A stretch of 64,000 bases of DNA, taken from a virus. Both the position numbers and the translations under genes were made by a program. The stretch covers positions 124,001 through 188,000 of the IMG/VR virus record IMGVR_UViG_3300020473_000011; one strand, given 5' to 3'. Position 1 is the stretch's first letter; each line of letters opens with the position of its first letter. Of the stretch, positions 38,258 to 46,983 are shown piece by piece. The notes beneath the pieces were generated by a model. The model ran no database searches and was not told where the DNA came from. It saw nothing but the letters and a program-made list of their open reading frames with translations.

Positions 38258-38476
38258 TTATAAGTACGGTGCGAAGAGTGCTGCTAGAAAGCACATTATA
38301 AGCGCAGCACAGTAATAGTCGACCATGTCAACTCGTTGCTTCTTGCGTGTCGGCGCTTTACTCTTCGTTACCGTTCGAGGCCGTGTCGGGGACACTGACC
38401 TTGGTACCACATAGCGTCTAGGTCGTACCTTTCTGGGTTTCGTCGGATCTGCGCTCGGTACTACTTTGCGCATCAT
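38258..38476 (-). CDS. Basic single-pass membrane protein, 72 aa
   Basis: The first 50 residues are strongly basic with repeated Pro-Thr/Ser-Arg/Lys units (RPRTVTKSKAPTRKKQR). The C-terminus is one helix (YYCAALIMCFLAALFAPYL). The basic part would face the cytoplasm and could touch nucleic acid. AAGGGGTCGCCTG precedes the double ATG. Confidence 0.64.
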   Translation of the reverse strand: MMRKVVPSADPTKPRKVRPRRYVVPRSVSPTRPRTVTKSKAPTRKKQRVDMVDYYCAALIMCFLAALFAPYL

Positions 38477-38490
38477 CAGGCGACCCCTTC

Positions 38491-38835
38491 TTAATCTTTG
38501 CGCACCCAGCCTATACTTAGTACATAGCGCGTGCCCTTTTCTACGCGGGTAACGCTATGTGAATACAGGTCAGGTCTGAATACTTTTAGTCTCGGCCAAT
38601 TAATTATACAGCTGCTACACTCGAAGTTACCACCGTTGGCTGCGTGCTTTAGAATGATGTTTACTCTAAAGTGACGCCCAGCCTTAACTGCATCAACATG
38701 AGGTTTAATCTCACTGTTCGCAGGAAAGCGTAATAGATAGCAGTCCGCTTTAATTAGCGTCGAACGAAAAAGTAGCATTCGCTGATAGCCTGACTCTTGT
38801 CGGCCGTTTATCCAGCGGAACAGTTCTTTAAACAA
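38491..38835 (-). CDS. 2OG-Fe(II) oxygenase-like protein, TTG start
   Basis: Compact 114-residue jelly-roll of the prolyl-hydroxylase type. HVD (46-48) and His93 in LYSHSVTRV fit the iron triad H-x-D...H, and Arg103 in KGTRYVLSIGW fits the 2-oxoglutarate contact. It is shorter than usual, lacking N-terminal helices. The substrate is unknown; phage relatives act on proteins or nucleic acids. The TTG start is supported by AAGGAGCACGG and by the promoter box upstream. Confidence 0.75.
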   Translation of the reverse strand: MFKELFRWINGRQESGYQRMLLFRSTLIKADCYLLRFPANSEIKPHVDAVKAGRHFRVNIILKHAANGGNFECSSCIINWPRLKVFRPDLYSHSVTRVEKGTRYVLSIGWVRKD

Positions 38836-38856
38836 AACCGTGCTCCTTCCGTTAGT

Positions 38857-38906
38857 CTCATATCACAACCCTAACGTTGTACAACGATTCTAAACTCCTG
38901 CGGCGC
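38857..38906 (-). promoter_or_regulatory. Composite promoter, minus strand
   Basis: On the minus strand CCTGCGCCGCAGG (38906-38894) precedes TTGTAC (38884-38879), with TATGAG (38862-38857) 16 bp further. It drives the oxygenase-like gene. Confidence 0.6.
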
Positions 38907-39024
38907 AGGTGTCAACGACGAATTTTAAAAATTATCACAAAGCATGCTTAAACGCTGATATACTGAACAGGCTGTATAGAGACAGCACTAGAAAAACATT
39001 AATTGAGACTAAAGAGGTACCCTT

Positions 39025-39534
39025 ATGGGAATTTTTTTCACGGGTTTTGCCCGCCATGGTAAAGACAGCGCGGCTGAAATCGTAAAGAAGCATTTTGGCT
39101 TAACGTTCGCTGCGTCGTCAGAGTTTGCATGCGACCTGTTTTTATTCGATAAGCTTAAAGATGAGTTTGGGTACGCGACAAAAGAGCAGTGCTTTGCGGA
39201 TCGTGTTAATCATCGTCAGCGATGGTTTGACGAAATTGTGGCGTTCAATTCACCTGACCTAGGCCGTCTAGGCGAGCTTATTTTTGAGAAGCACGACATC
39301 TACTGCGGGATCCGTAATCTCGACGAACTGAACGTATTACGTGAGAAAGGATTAGGCAATCTTGTTATCTGGGTTGATGCAACTGAGCGCCTAGGCTCGG
39401 TCGAGTCGGGAAGCAACACCATTGGCAAAGAGCACGCCGACATCATCATTGAAAACAATGGCACGCTCGAAGAGTTTGAAGAGAAGGTGTTCAACTTATT
39501 CGCATTACTCACGTCTAAGAAAGGTACCGTATGA
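39025..39534 (+). CDS. P-loop kinase, deoxynucleoside monophosphate kinase-like
   Basis: Walker A GFARHGKDS at residues 7-15 and a C-terminal VIWVDATERLG fit the phage dNMP kinase group, which phosphorylates dNMPs for phage DNA synthesis. Length 169 aa is short compared with T4 gp1, and the lid region is reduced, so the substrate is uncertain. Overlaps the next gene by ATGA. Confidence 0.7.
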   Translation: MGIFFTGFARHGKDSAAEIVKKHFGLTFAASSEFACDLFLFDKLKDEFGYATKEQCFADRVNHRQRWFDEIVAFNSPDLGRLGELIFEKHDIYCGIRNLDELNVLREKGLGNLVIWVDATERLGSVESGSNTIGKEHADIIIENNGTLEEFEEKVFNLFALLTSKKGTV

Positions 39535-39959
39535 GCGCCATAGATATTAAACAATTAACCGAGGGTCACCTGAATGGTACTCGCGTCTGGGTCTGCCACT
39601 TCAATCAACCTGACCTTTTGAAGAAGCCTTTGCGGAATGTACCGCCGACTGAAATGCTGGTTGTGTCCAATGGCAACCTTCCTGAAAACAAGAAGATATA
39701 CTACTCGACCTGCCACCTGCGTCCACTCAGTAAAAAGGGCTTACCTACGTCGCGTATAGTTCCTATCTTTGATAACACGGGCTTTCGTGGCTACACGGGC
39801 ACACCGCTGCACGTCTTCGACAATAAAGAAGAGTGTATCAAGCAATGGCACCGTGACCTCGACGTCGTCCGCGCCAAGATCGACCATGAAATTGAAGTGG
39901 CTGCCAAGGTATGGGAAGACCGACTAGCGTCGCACCGTGAGCTTTACGTCGATGCGTAA
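39531..39959 (+). CDS. Hypothetical protein, 142 aa
   Basis: Unrecognised. N-terminal beta region (GTRVWVCHFNQPDLLKKPLR), C-terminal helix (WHRDLDVVRAKIDHEIEVAA). Coupled to the kinase-like gene by ATGA and to the next gene by an 8-bp overlap. Confidence 0.67.
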   Translation: MSAIDIKQLTEGHLNGTRVWVCHFNQPDLLKKPLRNVPPTEMLVVSNGNLPENKKIYYSTCHLRPLSKKGLPTSRIVPIFDNTGFRGYTGTPLHVFDNKEECIKQWHRDLDVVRAKIDHEIEVAAKVWEDRLASHRELYVDA

Positions 39960-40227
39960 GGCTAGCGAAACAGGTGATGCCTTTGACTACGATAAGCCAA
40001 TTTGCGTTTATGTAGGGAAGTGGTCTTTGTGGCAGCGCCTTAGTATGGCTTGGCGTGCATTCCGTAAACCTGATGCTTACCGCGCAGCCCCAATTATAGG
40101 CTGTGCTATGTTAGACGGTACAGTGCAAGCTAACGTTGTTATGACGCATGAGGATAACTCTAAGCGTGAAGTTAGCTATGTGCTTGCGTACCGCCTTATA
40201 AATGATAAGGAAAGTGCAGGGGATTAG
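39952..40227 (+). CDS. Hypothetical protein, 91 aa
   Basis: Unrecognised. Starts MRKASETGDAFDYDK inside the end of the previous gene; a GTG at 39937 is possible. Its stop overlaps the end of the convergent minus-strand gene by 4 bp. Confidence 0.62.
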   Translation: MRKASETGDAFDYDKPICVYVGKWSLWQRLSMAWRAFRKPDAYRAAPIIGCAMLDGTVQANVVMTHEDNSKREVSYVLAYRLINDKESAGD

Positions 40228-40688
40228 GCTGGGGCGCGCTTGCGCCTCACTCTTCCTGATTGTTTACGATGAGCAGGCACCTCATTATTTGGTCGGTACC
40301 GTGCACACAGCTGAACAGTTAAATCACACATCGCGACATCGAACATCCCAATGTGACAATCATCAACTTGAATGCCTAGCTCACCTGCCAGCCACGCGTA
40401 GGCTTGTTTACGCTTCATGAGCTTGTCTTTCCAAAGAGGATCAAACGCACGATGCGCTCGACTCTTTGCGGCTCTAAGTTGAGCGTTAGCCAGTCGACCT
40501 AGTGGTCGTATACCGTTCCCGTCATCTAAATGGCAGCCAACATACGCGCCGCATTCTTTTTCGCATTGCCAAAAGTTTCTAAAGTGTAGGTCAGGGCGGT
40601 TGGGGTAGATCTCACGACCTGTCACAAGCTCAGCAAGTACGGTTTCACTTACTGTCGAACAGTAAGGACACGCTAACGGTTTTTTCAT
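40224..40688 (-). CDS. DUF3268-like zinc-finger protein
   Basis: 154 aa. CPYCSTV, then IYPNRPDLHFRNFWQCEKEC and AYVGCH, LGRLAN, AYAWLAGELG and HIGMFD match the layout of the DUF3268 zinc-finger family found in phages and prophages. Its function is not known. Basic tail RRKRAPA. The ATG overlaps the stop of a 59-residue gene upstream (ATGA). Confidence 0.75.
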   Translation of the reverse strand: MKKPLACPYCSTVSETVLAELVTGREIYPNRPDLHFRNFWQCEKECGAYVGCHLDDGNGIRPLGRLANAQLRAAKSRAHRAFDPLWKDKLMKRKQAYAWLAGELGIQVDDCHIGMFDVAMCDLTVQLCARYRPNNEVPAHRKQSGRVRRKRAPA

Positions 40689-40864
40689 GCACTGTCCCCT
40701 CGGTCAATAACGACGACTTGGCCAGACACTAGGCGCTCATAGATTTCAGTTGGTTTAAGCTTTGGTACGGGCACCCATCGGCCATCTTGTTTCTCAACAG
40801 CACCAACTGGGCGTATAACGCTTTCAGTTTGGCCACTGTACATGACGTGCATTGTTCGCTGCAT
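40685..40864 (-). CDS. Small hypothetical protein, 59 aa
   Basis: Short gene coupled by ATGA to the zinc-finger gene. Sequence MQRTMHVMYSGQTESVIRPV, beta-rich, with a C-terminal VVVIDRGDSA. The leader holds GAGACTGATATGAGAATCTGCT, similar to other leaders here. Function unknown. Confidence 0.6.
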   Translation of the reverse strand: MQRTMHVMYSGQTESVIRPVGAVEKQDGRWVPVPKLKPTEIYERLVSGQVVVIDRGDSA

Positions 40865-40905
40865 AGCAGATTCTCATATCAGTCTCGATTGCGAAGCATT
40901 CTAAC

Positions 40906-41103
40906 TCATGCGTCAGGTTTAGGAAAGTCAGGTTCCTCGCGTCGAAGGCGCTCGACAAAAGCACAGGCTGCCGCTAACCGTTCATGGTCATCAGCTGTCC
41001 ACTCATGCGGCTCTATTGGACAACCGACTGTCACGGTACCGTCGGTTAACTTTTCACGTACTTCATTGGCCAGTGGGTGCTCATTTATTGGGGTTGGTGT
41101 CAT
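40906..41103 (-). CDS. Hypothetical protein, 65 aa
   Basis: Starts MTPTPINEHPLANEVREKLT after TTTGGAGACCAACTGCC; the longer frame from 41277 runs over the terminator of the upstream gene and is rejected. Acidic and helical; unknown. Confidence 0.6.
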   Translation of the reverse strand: MTPTPINEHPLANEVREKLTDGTVTVGCPIEPHEWTADDHERLAAACAFVERLRREEPDFPKPDA

Positions 41104-41121
41104 GGCAGTTGGTCTCCAAAT

Positions 41122-41152
41122 AAAAAAAGCCCTAACACGTCGGCTAGGGCTT
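41122..41152 (-). terminator. Intrinsic terminator, minus strand
   Basis: Minus strand AAGCCCTA-(9 nt)-TAGGGCTT followed by TTTTT, 15 bp after the stop of the upstream gene. Confidence 0.85.
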
Positions 41153-41167
41153 GGGCGGATCACTTGA

Positions 41168-41728
41168 TTACTTCCCGTAAGGCTCGTCTGAGAAGCCTTG
41201 TCGACGACGTGCGCCGTCCTTACCAATAACGACTTGACCTTCTTTGACGTACTTAGGAACGTCGTAGGCTGGTACAAGTGAGTATTGGTTTTTCAATGGG
41301 TGTGTCATGGCGATGTTTGGCATGACATAAGGAATGCGGTTGTTCTTGCGTGCAAGCTTTGCAAGGTCAGTCTTTGCAGATTTGAAGATCCAGTACTTAG
41401 GGTCTTGCTCTGAGGCGTCGGCCACATCAATGAACGGTACATCGGCTGGCGTGAAGGCACTATATAGTTCGACTTCGGTGTCGCCCTGAGACGCTGCAAC
41501 GAGTGGTGCAATAGTTGGCATCTGGTACTTTGCAAGTAATACAGCATTTGTGATTGCCAACTGTTTACTTGGTGCTTCTACAATAATGTTCTGCTCGCCA
41601 TCAGTCGTGTGAAACTTTACTTTGAAGAACATACGACGCTCACGCTTACCTGCAAGTGCTGCCTCATTTAGGGTCGTCACTGCGGCGGGCGTTAAGCTTT
41701 CTAATACTTGTGCAATTCGTGTAGTCAT
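41168..41728 (-). CDS. Hypothetical protein, 186 aa
   Basis: Unrecognised soluble protein between two terminators, so a unit of its own. GAGGTATAACAACC precedes the ATG. It has beta strands (RRMFFKVKFHTTDGEQNIIV) and a Lys/Arg-rich tail. Position at the start of the virion block could mean a structural or assembly role, but there is no direct evidence. Confidence 0.7.
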   Translation of the reverse strand: MTTRIAQVLESLTPAAVTTLNEAALAGKRERRMFFKVKFHTTDGEQNIIVEAPSKQLAITNAVLLAKYQMPTIAPLVAASQGDTEVELYSAFTPADVPFIDVADASEQDPKYWIFKSAKTDLAKLARKNNRIPYVMPNIAMTHPLKNQYSLVPAYDVPKYVKEGQVVIGKDGARRRQGFSDEPYGK

Positions 41729-41755
41729 GGTTGTTATACCTCTTTCATTCTCATA

Positions 41756-41787
41756 CAAAAAAGGCTCGAATTAACGAGCCTTTCTTT
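41756..41787 (-). terminator. Intrinsic terminator, minus strand
   Basis: Minus strand AAAGGCTCG-TTAATT-CGAGCCTTT followed by T residues, just after the coiled-coil gene. Confidence 0.85.
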
Positions 41788-41804
41788 ACCACTTAGACGT
41801 GTAA

Positions 41805-42197
41805 TTACTTACGACGAGTCTTAGCAGCTTGACGAGCTTTCTTAGAAAGTGCTAGGTCAATCTTAGCAGCAACCCAGTTGCCTGTCTCGTCGTCGCGCTG
41901 TACGCTGTACTTAGGCTTATCAAGACCTTTGTTTAGCTTCGCCGCTTGCTTAACAGCCTTACGGTAGCTAGGGTCGCGCTTTAACTGTAGACGACGCTTT
42001 TTAGCAGCGATACGCTCTTGTGAAGACATGCGACGCTCTTCGATTTCAGCTTTAGCTTCGTCTGACTCAGCCTTTTCAAGCTCTTCTTCGATAGCAGCGT
42101 GCTCTGCTTCAAGTGTCACTAGCTCTTCTTCAAGTGCTACTACACCTTCTTCAATTGCGTGCTTCTCTAACATTTGACCAATGATTGTCTTAGACAT
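41805..42197 (-). CDS. Charged coiled-coil protein, 130 aa
   Basis: Long charged helix (VALEEELVTLEAEHAAIEEE), followed by a Lys/Arg-rich C-terminal half (KKRRLQLKRDPSYRKAVKQA). The polarity, acidic coil then basic tail, suggests a DNA- or RNA-binding oligomer, perhaps packed in the virion. Three TTGTACA boxes lie in the 230-bp upstream gap. Confidence 0.7.
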   Translation of the reverse strand: MSKTIIGQMLEKHAIEEGVVALEEELVTLEAEHAAIEEELEKAESDEAKAEIEERRMSSQERIAAKKRRLQLKRDPSYRKAVKQAAKLNKGLDKPKYSVQRDDETGNWVAAKIDLALSKKARQAAKTRRK

Positions 42198-42426
42198 CGT
42201 CTCATCCTCTATGTATACATAATTAATAGTTTAGCTATAACTAAATGGGTCGCGTTTATCTGTGTTTCCGCTTCCCGTTCGCGGCCTGCTTAAACGTTGT
42301 ACAAGCCGAGAATTACTAGGTAATTCAGTGTTTATACTATCGCATAAACTCGCCTTGGTTGGAAGCATTGTACAATAAAAAAATGTAAAAATATACGGTG
42401 TACAATGCCCCTCAATGGTGCGTGTT

Positions 42427-43467
42427 TTAGCTAAGTAGACATTCGACTAATGTATCAGTAACTGCAACACAGACACTTTCGTCGAAACTAGGTGATTGCT
42501 CCGCATTACTCGTCAAAAGTGTCGGGAACACATTCAGCCAGTCAGCCGTACCTGATGCCGTGTTTTTCTTAACCAATTCAAGAATTGATTCTGGCATATT
42601 GCCCTGTCGAACCAGCTCTTGCATTAAGGGTAATAGTGCACGGCGGTGAAGCGTTGGCAAATCCGCTAGTGCCTGCATGTCTTCAATAAGTGTCGGGTGT
42701 GTGGCTTGCCAACTCATCATAGCTTGGCGCGCGATGTTACTAACGTCTTGCAGTGACTCATAGTGCATAGCAGCACCTGCTTGAAGTACTTCACGTACAA
42801 CCGCTGGTAACTTACCGTATGGGTTGTCTTCGTGCCATGTCATTTCCATGACGTCTTCTTCACCATCAAGGTTAATCGAAGCACTGTCACTGAATGCTTC
42901 CCAGCGTAGTAACATTTCTTTGTACAATTCAGCTAGGTCACGTGCGAGTGTCTTCTCCGCGTCAGACGCGTCAGGTGGAAGATTGAACTTATCCTTATTG
43001 TCACCCAGCGCCTTACCGACTGCGGCTTTGCTCGGCGTTACCTTTGGCTTTTCGTCTTGCTCAGGCTCAGGCTTTTCCTTTGTGTCAGGCTTGGGTTTTT
43101 CTTTTTTCGGTTTAGGCTTCGGGAGTGTGCCATCAGCGGCTTGCTTTTCTTTACGCTGCTGATTGGCCTTTAGCTTCTTTTGCATAGCGCTTTCTTCATC
43201 TAGGTTTAAACTCTCTAGGTGGCGGTAGCGTTCAAGTAGTGCCTCAGCGCGGGGTAGGGCAAGTTTGCCTTCTTTGGTGAGCTTTGCGTCTTCGTCGTCA
43301 GCGAGTAAGCGCTTGAATATACCTGTTACGTAGGCATAAAAGTTTGAGTTCTCGGCGTTCTTGCCGTTCTTCGCCGCAATAGCGAGTGATTTTTTCCAGT
43401 AAGTCTCGACGTGGTCTACGTCAAGCTTTAGCGCCTTGGCGACGCTAACTACGAAATTATTGGCCAT
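42427..43467 (-). CDS. Unknown protein with Lys/Pro/Glu-rich linker, 346 aa
   Basis: N-terminal helical domain (VSVAKALKLDVDHVETYWKK), a disordered linker of repeated Lys-Pro and Glu-Pro (about residues 110-150), then a larger helical domain. The leader GAGACTGAGATAC matches that of the gene at 8328. It may be a structural or scaffold-type protein; not recognised. Confidence 0.7.
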   Translation of the reverse strand: MANNFVVSVAKALKLDVDHVETYWKKSLAIAAKNGKNAENSNFYAYVTGIFKRLLADDEDAKLTKEGKLALPRAEALLERYRHLESLNLDEESAMQKKLKANQQRKEKQAADGTLPKPKPKKEKPKPDTKEKPEPEQDEKPKVTPSKAAVGKALGDNKDKFNLPPDASDAEKTLARDLAELYKEMLLRWEAFSDSASINLDGEEDVMEMTWHEDNPYGKLPAVVREVLQAGAAMHYESLQDVSNIARQAMMSWQATHPTLIEDMQALADLPTLHRRALLPLMQELVRQGNMPESILELVKKNTASGTADWLNVFPTLLTSNAEQSPSFDESVCVAVTDTLVECLLS

Positions 43468-43529
43468 GTATCTCAGTCTCGATTGTTGTTATAAAGTTGG
43501 CGGCCTCGTTAAAGACCGCCCACGGGCTA

Positions 43530-44222
43530 TCACAAATGTGCCTCGGGTAGATGGCTGCGCAACTGTGTGCGCAAGCCTTCGGGTACGTGGCAATCAGTGT
43601 AGCTTTTCACTTTCCAAGTAGCCTCTTGTGAAGCTCCTTGCGTACTCTTGTACAAACGTACTCGTTCGCCTAAGAGGTCTTTACCCTGTTGATTGTACAC
43701 GTCACAAACGTAATCATCGACAGAAATAAAGGATGTCTTTTTAGGATTATACAATAAGTCATCCACCTCATGTAGCGCGAACAACGTATGCTGCATAAAC
43801 GACAATAGCCTCTCAGCCAACTGTGAGTATACAACGCCTACATCCTGATCCAATGCCAACGTGGCCACATAGGCCACATAAGCATCATGAGCAGGCTTGT
43901 AGACGCGTGCCCATAGCAATTTAACCTTACTATCCATTAGGCTATGTTGCGCAACAGCTGATTGATATTGCGCCTGCACATCCATGGTGGCCTTCACCAG
44001 CGCGGTTCGGGTCTCTTCGTCAAACGTACCACTCGTACTTAGCTGCTTCTCAATTGTAAGCAGCCAAGTGAACCAATGCTCATAAAGGTTTAGTAAGATC
44101 TCTTGACTAGTCGCTTGGAAAGGAAAGTCTGCTCGCATTGTTTGGTTCAATGCGAACGTCTGATTTGCCTTAAAAGCTTCTAACCACTTGCTTGTAGTTA
44201 GGCTAAACGCGATCTTATCCAT
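43530..44222 (-). CDS. Hypothetical helical protein, 230 aa
   Basis: Unrecognised; predicted all-helical (ILLNLYEHWFTWLLTIEKQL). GGAGTAGCACG precedes the ATG. Eleven bp from the membrane gene upstream, so they are co-transcribed in the tail region. Confidence 0.7.
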   Translation of the reverse strand: MDKIAFSLTTSKWLEAFKANQTFALNQTMRADFPFQATSQEILLNLYEHWFTWLLTIEKQLSTSGTFDEETRTALVKATMDVQAQYQSAVAQHSLMDSKVKLLWARVYKPAHDAYVAYVATLALDQDVGVVYSQLAERLLSFMQHTLFALHEVDDLLYNPKKTSFISVDDYVCDVYNQQGKDLLGERVRLYKSTQGASQEATWKVKSYTDCHVPEGLRTQLRSHLPEAHL

Positions 44223-44233
44223 CGTGCTACTCC

Positions 44234-44764
44234 TTAACTCAGGGGCTTGTTGTAACGAGATACCGACGTGGCCATTAATAAGGTGGACAAGTTACGGATC
44301 TCCGATTGGATCACAGACAGCTCACGTAGTGGGTCAGCCATACGATCTTCAGACCGTTCTAACCAATCCAAGATAGAGCGCTGAGTCGCAGCATGCAGTG
44401 ACTCTGTGATCGTCTGGACAGATTTCTCTGCTAGTTTAAGTTGGGCTTGCAGCTCACGAAGCAATTCCTCGTTGTCCTCGCGGCCAACATCAAGCTTCTC
44501 AGCCTTGGCCTTGATACTATCGACAACCTCATGGATCGTGCTAATAGTGGTGATAGCATCGTCTAAGCGCGCAGCACGTTGCTCCCATGCGGGCATTAGC
44601 GTATCAAGCGACTTGAACAAGGGCACCAGCTTAAAGCGATATAACGCAGCAAAGGCAACTAAAGTTATGCACTGCAACAGCACGTCGATTTGCATCTCGA
44701 CCTGACCTGCTGCATTGGGCTTGAAAATGAAACCCAATAGGGCTTTTAACAGTTCTTCGAACAC
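44234..44764 (-). CDS. Membrane protein with coiled coil, 176 aa, GTG start
   Basis: One helix near the N-terminus (IDVLLQCITLVAFAALYRF), then a long coiled coil (DNEELLRELQAQLKLAEKSV). GTG start after GAGGTATATCCA. This layout recalls spanin or anchored tail-assembly proteins, but no motif decides. Confidence 0.68.
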   Translation of the reverse strand: MFEELLKALLGFIFKPNAAGQVEMQIDVLLQCITLVAFAALYRFKLVPLFKSLDTLMPAWEQRAARLDDAITTISTIHEVVDSIKAKAEKLDVGREDNEELLRELQAQLKLAEKSVQTITESLHAATQRSILDWLERSEDRMADPLRELSVIQSEIRNLSTLLMATSVSRYNKPLS

Positions 44765-44785
44765 TGGATATACCTCGTATAATCC

Positions 44786-44809
44786 GTAGGGTTCCCGATA
44801 GAACCCTAC
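44786..44809. terminator. Perfect 9-bp hairpin between structural genes
   Basis: GTAGGGTTC-(6 nt)-GAACCCTAC, 17 bp after the stop of the 354-residue gene. No T-run, so it may be an mRNA-processing or attenuating element rather than a full terminator. Confidence 0.5.
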
Positions 44810-44825
44810 AGGTGATTAAACAGGT

Positions 44826-45890
44826 TTAGCCGCGTTTAAAGACAAACGTTAATGCGACATCGCTAAGTTGCGGGTCGCCTATGCTTGTAGACTTTAACAC
44901 GAGGCGTTCACCTACGTTAAACACAGTCTCAGGATATGTCGCAGTCACAGCCCCATTTGAGTTAATAGTAAGGATTCCAAGCTGGATAGACCCCTTATAG
45001 ACCTCAATACCAAGGGCACTCTTTGGTCTAGTCATACACTTACCCACGCAGTCCTCAAAGTTAGCTTTCAATGTTAGCCGCTGTGGTACCCTAAATTGGA
45101 GTAATCGCTCGCTAGAAGGAATGCCACCCTCTATGAATACTGATAAGTCATAGGACTCACCCACCAGCTCATTGATTCGGTTACCCTCGTCAGCCCCTAG
45201 AAATCTGTCGACTAAAACAGGGGAGTGAGAAACAGCCACCTTCGTTATCGGTAGATAACCTCCCTCATCTATCTTACAGTACGCATATTGGTACGGTGTC
45301 GGATCCGTAACGACCATGACCAACTCTTTCGCACCTCGCCCGCCGTGCTCGGCAGGGCGGTAGGTTAGCGATTCGACAATCGGAAATGAAGAACCCGTGT
45401 GACCCGCACGCAAAGTAAAAGTATACTCGTCGGAAGCTGACTCAAAATGGTCGGGTAACTCAATACGTAAGTAATTTATTACACGAGGCTGTCCGAAATC
45501 AGAATCATCATTTCCTATATTGTCAGTATTCTTGCCTGAATCTCTGGGGTGTGGGTACCAGTACTTTTCAGCCGTTGGGTTCGCCTCGTCGGTATGTAAG
45601 ACGTCTTCTTTCAGCACTGCATTCGAGTAGACTGATGACATGTTACGTATGATTGTCTCTAAATGACGAAGGTCGCCACGGTCGCCCGAAACAACCAGTG
45701 AGTTGATGTTATCAACCTGCTGGTTAAATTCGCCATCGTCATCCACATTGTCACCCGAAGCACTAACTTCAATCAGGTCACCTTGTCGGGACATGATGTA
45801 GCGCTTGTTCGGATCTAACACGTTCTTTTTACCGTCCCGTCCCATAAGGAATAGGTCACGCAAACTATGCTTACCTGACTTAGTTGTCAT
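44826..45890 (-). CDS. Structural protein (tail/appendage type), paralog A
   Basis: 354 aa. The N-terminal part (LRDLFLMGRDGKKNVLDPNK, later VVSGDRGDLRHLETIIRNMS) matches paralog B at 45900 (LNDLFVIRRGGGSTKLEAGK, VMLGDRGDLRQIETITRNLS). The C-terminal beta domain (YDLSVFIEGGIPSSERLLQF, then a strand series ending SDVALTF) is also shared. The middle is different. AGGAGGACTAT precedes the ATG. Probably two subunits of one appendage, formed by duplication. Confidence 0.72.
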   Translation of the reverse strand: MTTKSGKHSLRDLFLMGRDGKKNVLDPNKRYIMSRQGDLIEVSASGDNVDDDGEFNQQVDNINSLVVSGDRGDLRHLETIIRNMSSVYSNAVLKEDVLHTDEANPTAEKYWYPHPRDSGKNTDNIGNDDSDFGQPRVINYLRIELPDHFESASDEYTFTLRAGHTGSSFPIVESLTYRPAEHGGRGAKELVMVVTDPTPYQYAYCKIDEGGYLPITKVAVSHSPVLVDRFLGADEGNRINELVGESYDLSVFIEGGIPSSERLLQFRVPQRLTLKANFEDCVGKCMTRPKSALGIEVYKGSIQLGILTINSNGAVTATYPETVFNVGERLVLKSTSIGDPQLSDVALTFVFKRG

Positions 45891-45899
45891 ATAGTCCTC

Positions 45900-46952
45900 C
45901 TAGTAGCTGTCAGCCTCAACACGGTCGAAACTGAGTGTTGCTGATATATTACTTAGCTTGCTGTCGACATCTGATGGAGCTTTTAGGACAAGCCAGTCAC
46001 CTGCATCAAGGATCGTTTCTTCTATTTCGCTAAAAATCACAGCACCTGCTGCTGTGAAAGTTATACTCCCTATCTCAACGTCATTCAGCTGAACTGACAC
46101 GGTGGTATCGGCCGAAGGTAGTGTCGCGGGTGTGAAAAAGAAACCATCAAAGTTTCTGCGAATACGCAGCTGCTTTGGCACCGCCAATACATAAAGATAC
46201 TGATCGGCCGTCAAAGTGCCATCAATGAAAAGGCTCAGGTCGTACTCTTTGGCCACAAGGCTTTCTAAGTTACCTGCTTTGTCTTTTTCAAAGAAGCGTG
46301 GCACTGATTTGTCTCGAAGCATAAACACGACACCTGTTATTGGTGTTGCATTTAATGGATCAGGCTCGACGGGTTCTTCTCCCTCAGCTGGTGGCTCTAC
46401 CTCACCTAACGGCTCTTCATCACCCTGTACAATCTTAAAGAAACGGTACTTAGGCGCTGTCGTATCTACATCGACCGCTTGCGCTGTCGAGGCTGTGAAG
46501 GTATGCGTTACGGCGTCACCGATTTGCTCCCACACGACATTGTCGTTACTTCCATAGAGTGTGAATGACACTGACTTACCGTTGGTACCCACAATGCGAA
46601 CCTTATGACAGTAGGCAAGACCACCCACAGCAAAAGACGCGTTGTTGTTAACCTGTGCCGACATTGACTCAGGTGTGATCGTGTAAAGCTCACTCTGGTC
46701 TACCATACGGTTAAACAGTACCGATAGGTTACGCGTGATGGTCTCTATTTGACGCAGGTCACCACGGTCACCGAGCATCACAAGCGCGTTCGGGTCGTCG
46801 ATATAGCTATCGAAGTCGGCGGTGTCCGCTAGCGGCATAGCTTTAAGCGCTCCTGAACTAGTCAACGCATAGCGTTTACCTGCCTCAAGCTTTGTTGAAC
46901 CACCACCACGACGAATTACGAATAAGTCATTAAGTTTGTTTGTATTAGACAT
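45900..46952 (-). CDS. Structural protein (tail/appendage type), paralog B
   Basis: 350 aa, same overall plan as paralog A, with a discoidin-like beta middle (VRIVGTNGKSVSFTLYGSND) and a Pro/Glu linker. The conserved GDRGDLRQIETITRNLSVLF region may be the attachment part. TTAGGAGGCAGT precedes the ATG. Confidence 0.72.
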   Translation of the reverse strand: MSNTNKLNDLFVIRRGGGSTKLEAGKRYALTSSGALKAMPLADTADFDSYIDDPNALVMLGDRGDLRQIETITRNLSVLFNRMVDQSELYTITPESMSAQVNNNASFAVGGLAYCHKVRIVGTNGKSVSFTLYGSNDNVVWEQIGDAVTHTFTASTAQAVDVDTTAPKYRFFKIVQGDEEPLGEVEPPAEGEEPVEPDPLNATPITGVVFMLRDKSVPRFFEKDKAGNLESLVAKEYDLSLFIDGTLTADQYLYVLAVPKQLRIRRNFDGFFFTPATLPSADTTVSVQLNDVEIGSITFTAAGAVIFSEIEETILDAGDWLVLKAPSDVDSKLSNISATLSFDRVEADSY

Positions 46953-46983
46953 ACTGCCTCCTAACGTATGACAGTGACAGCGG

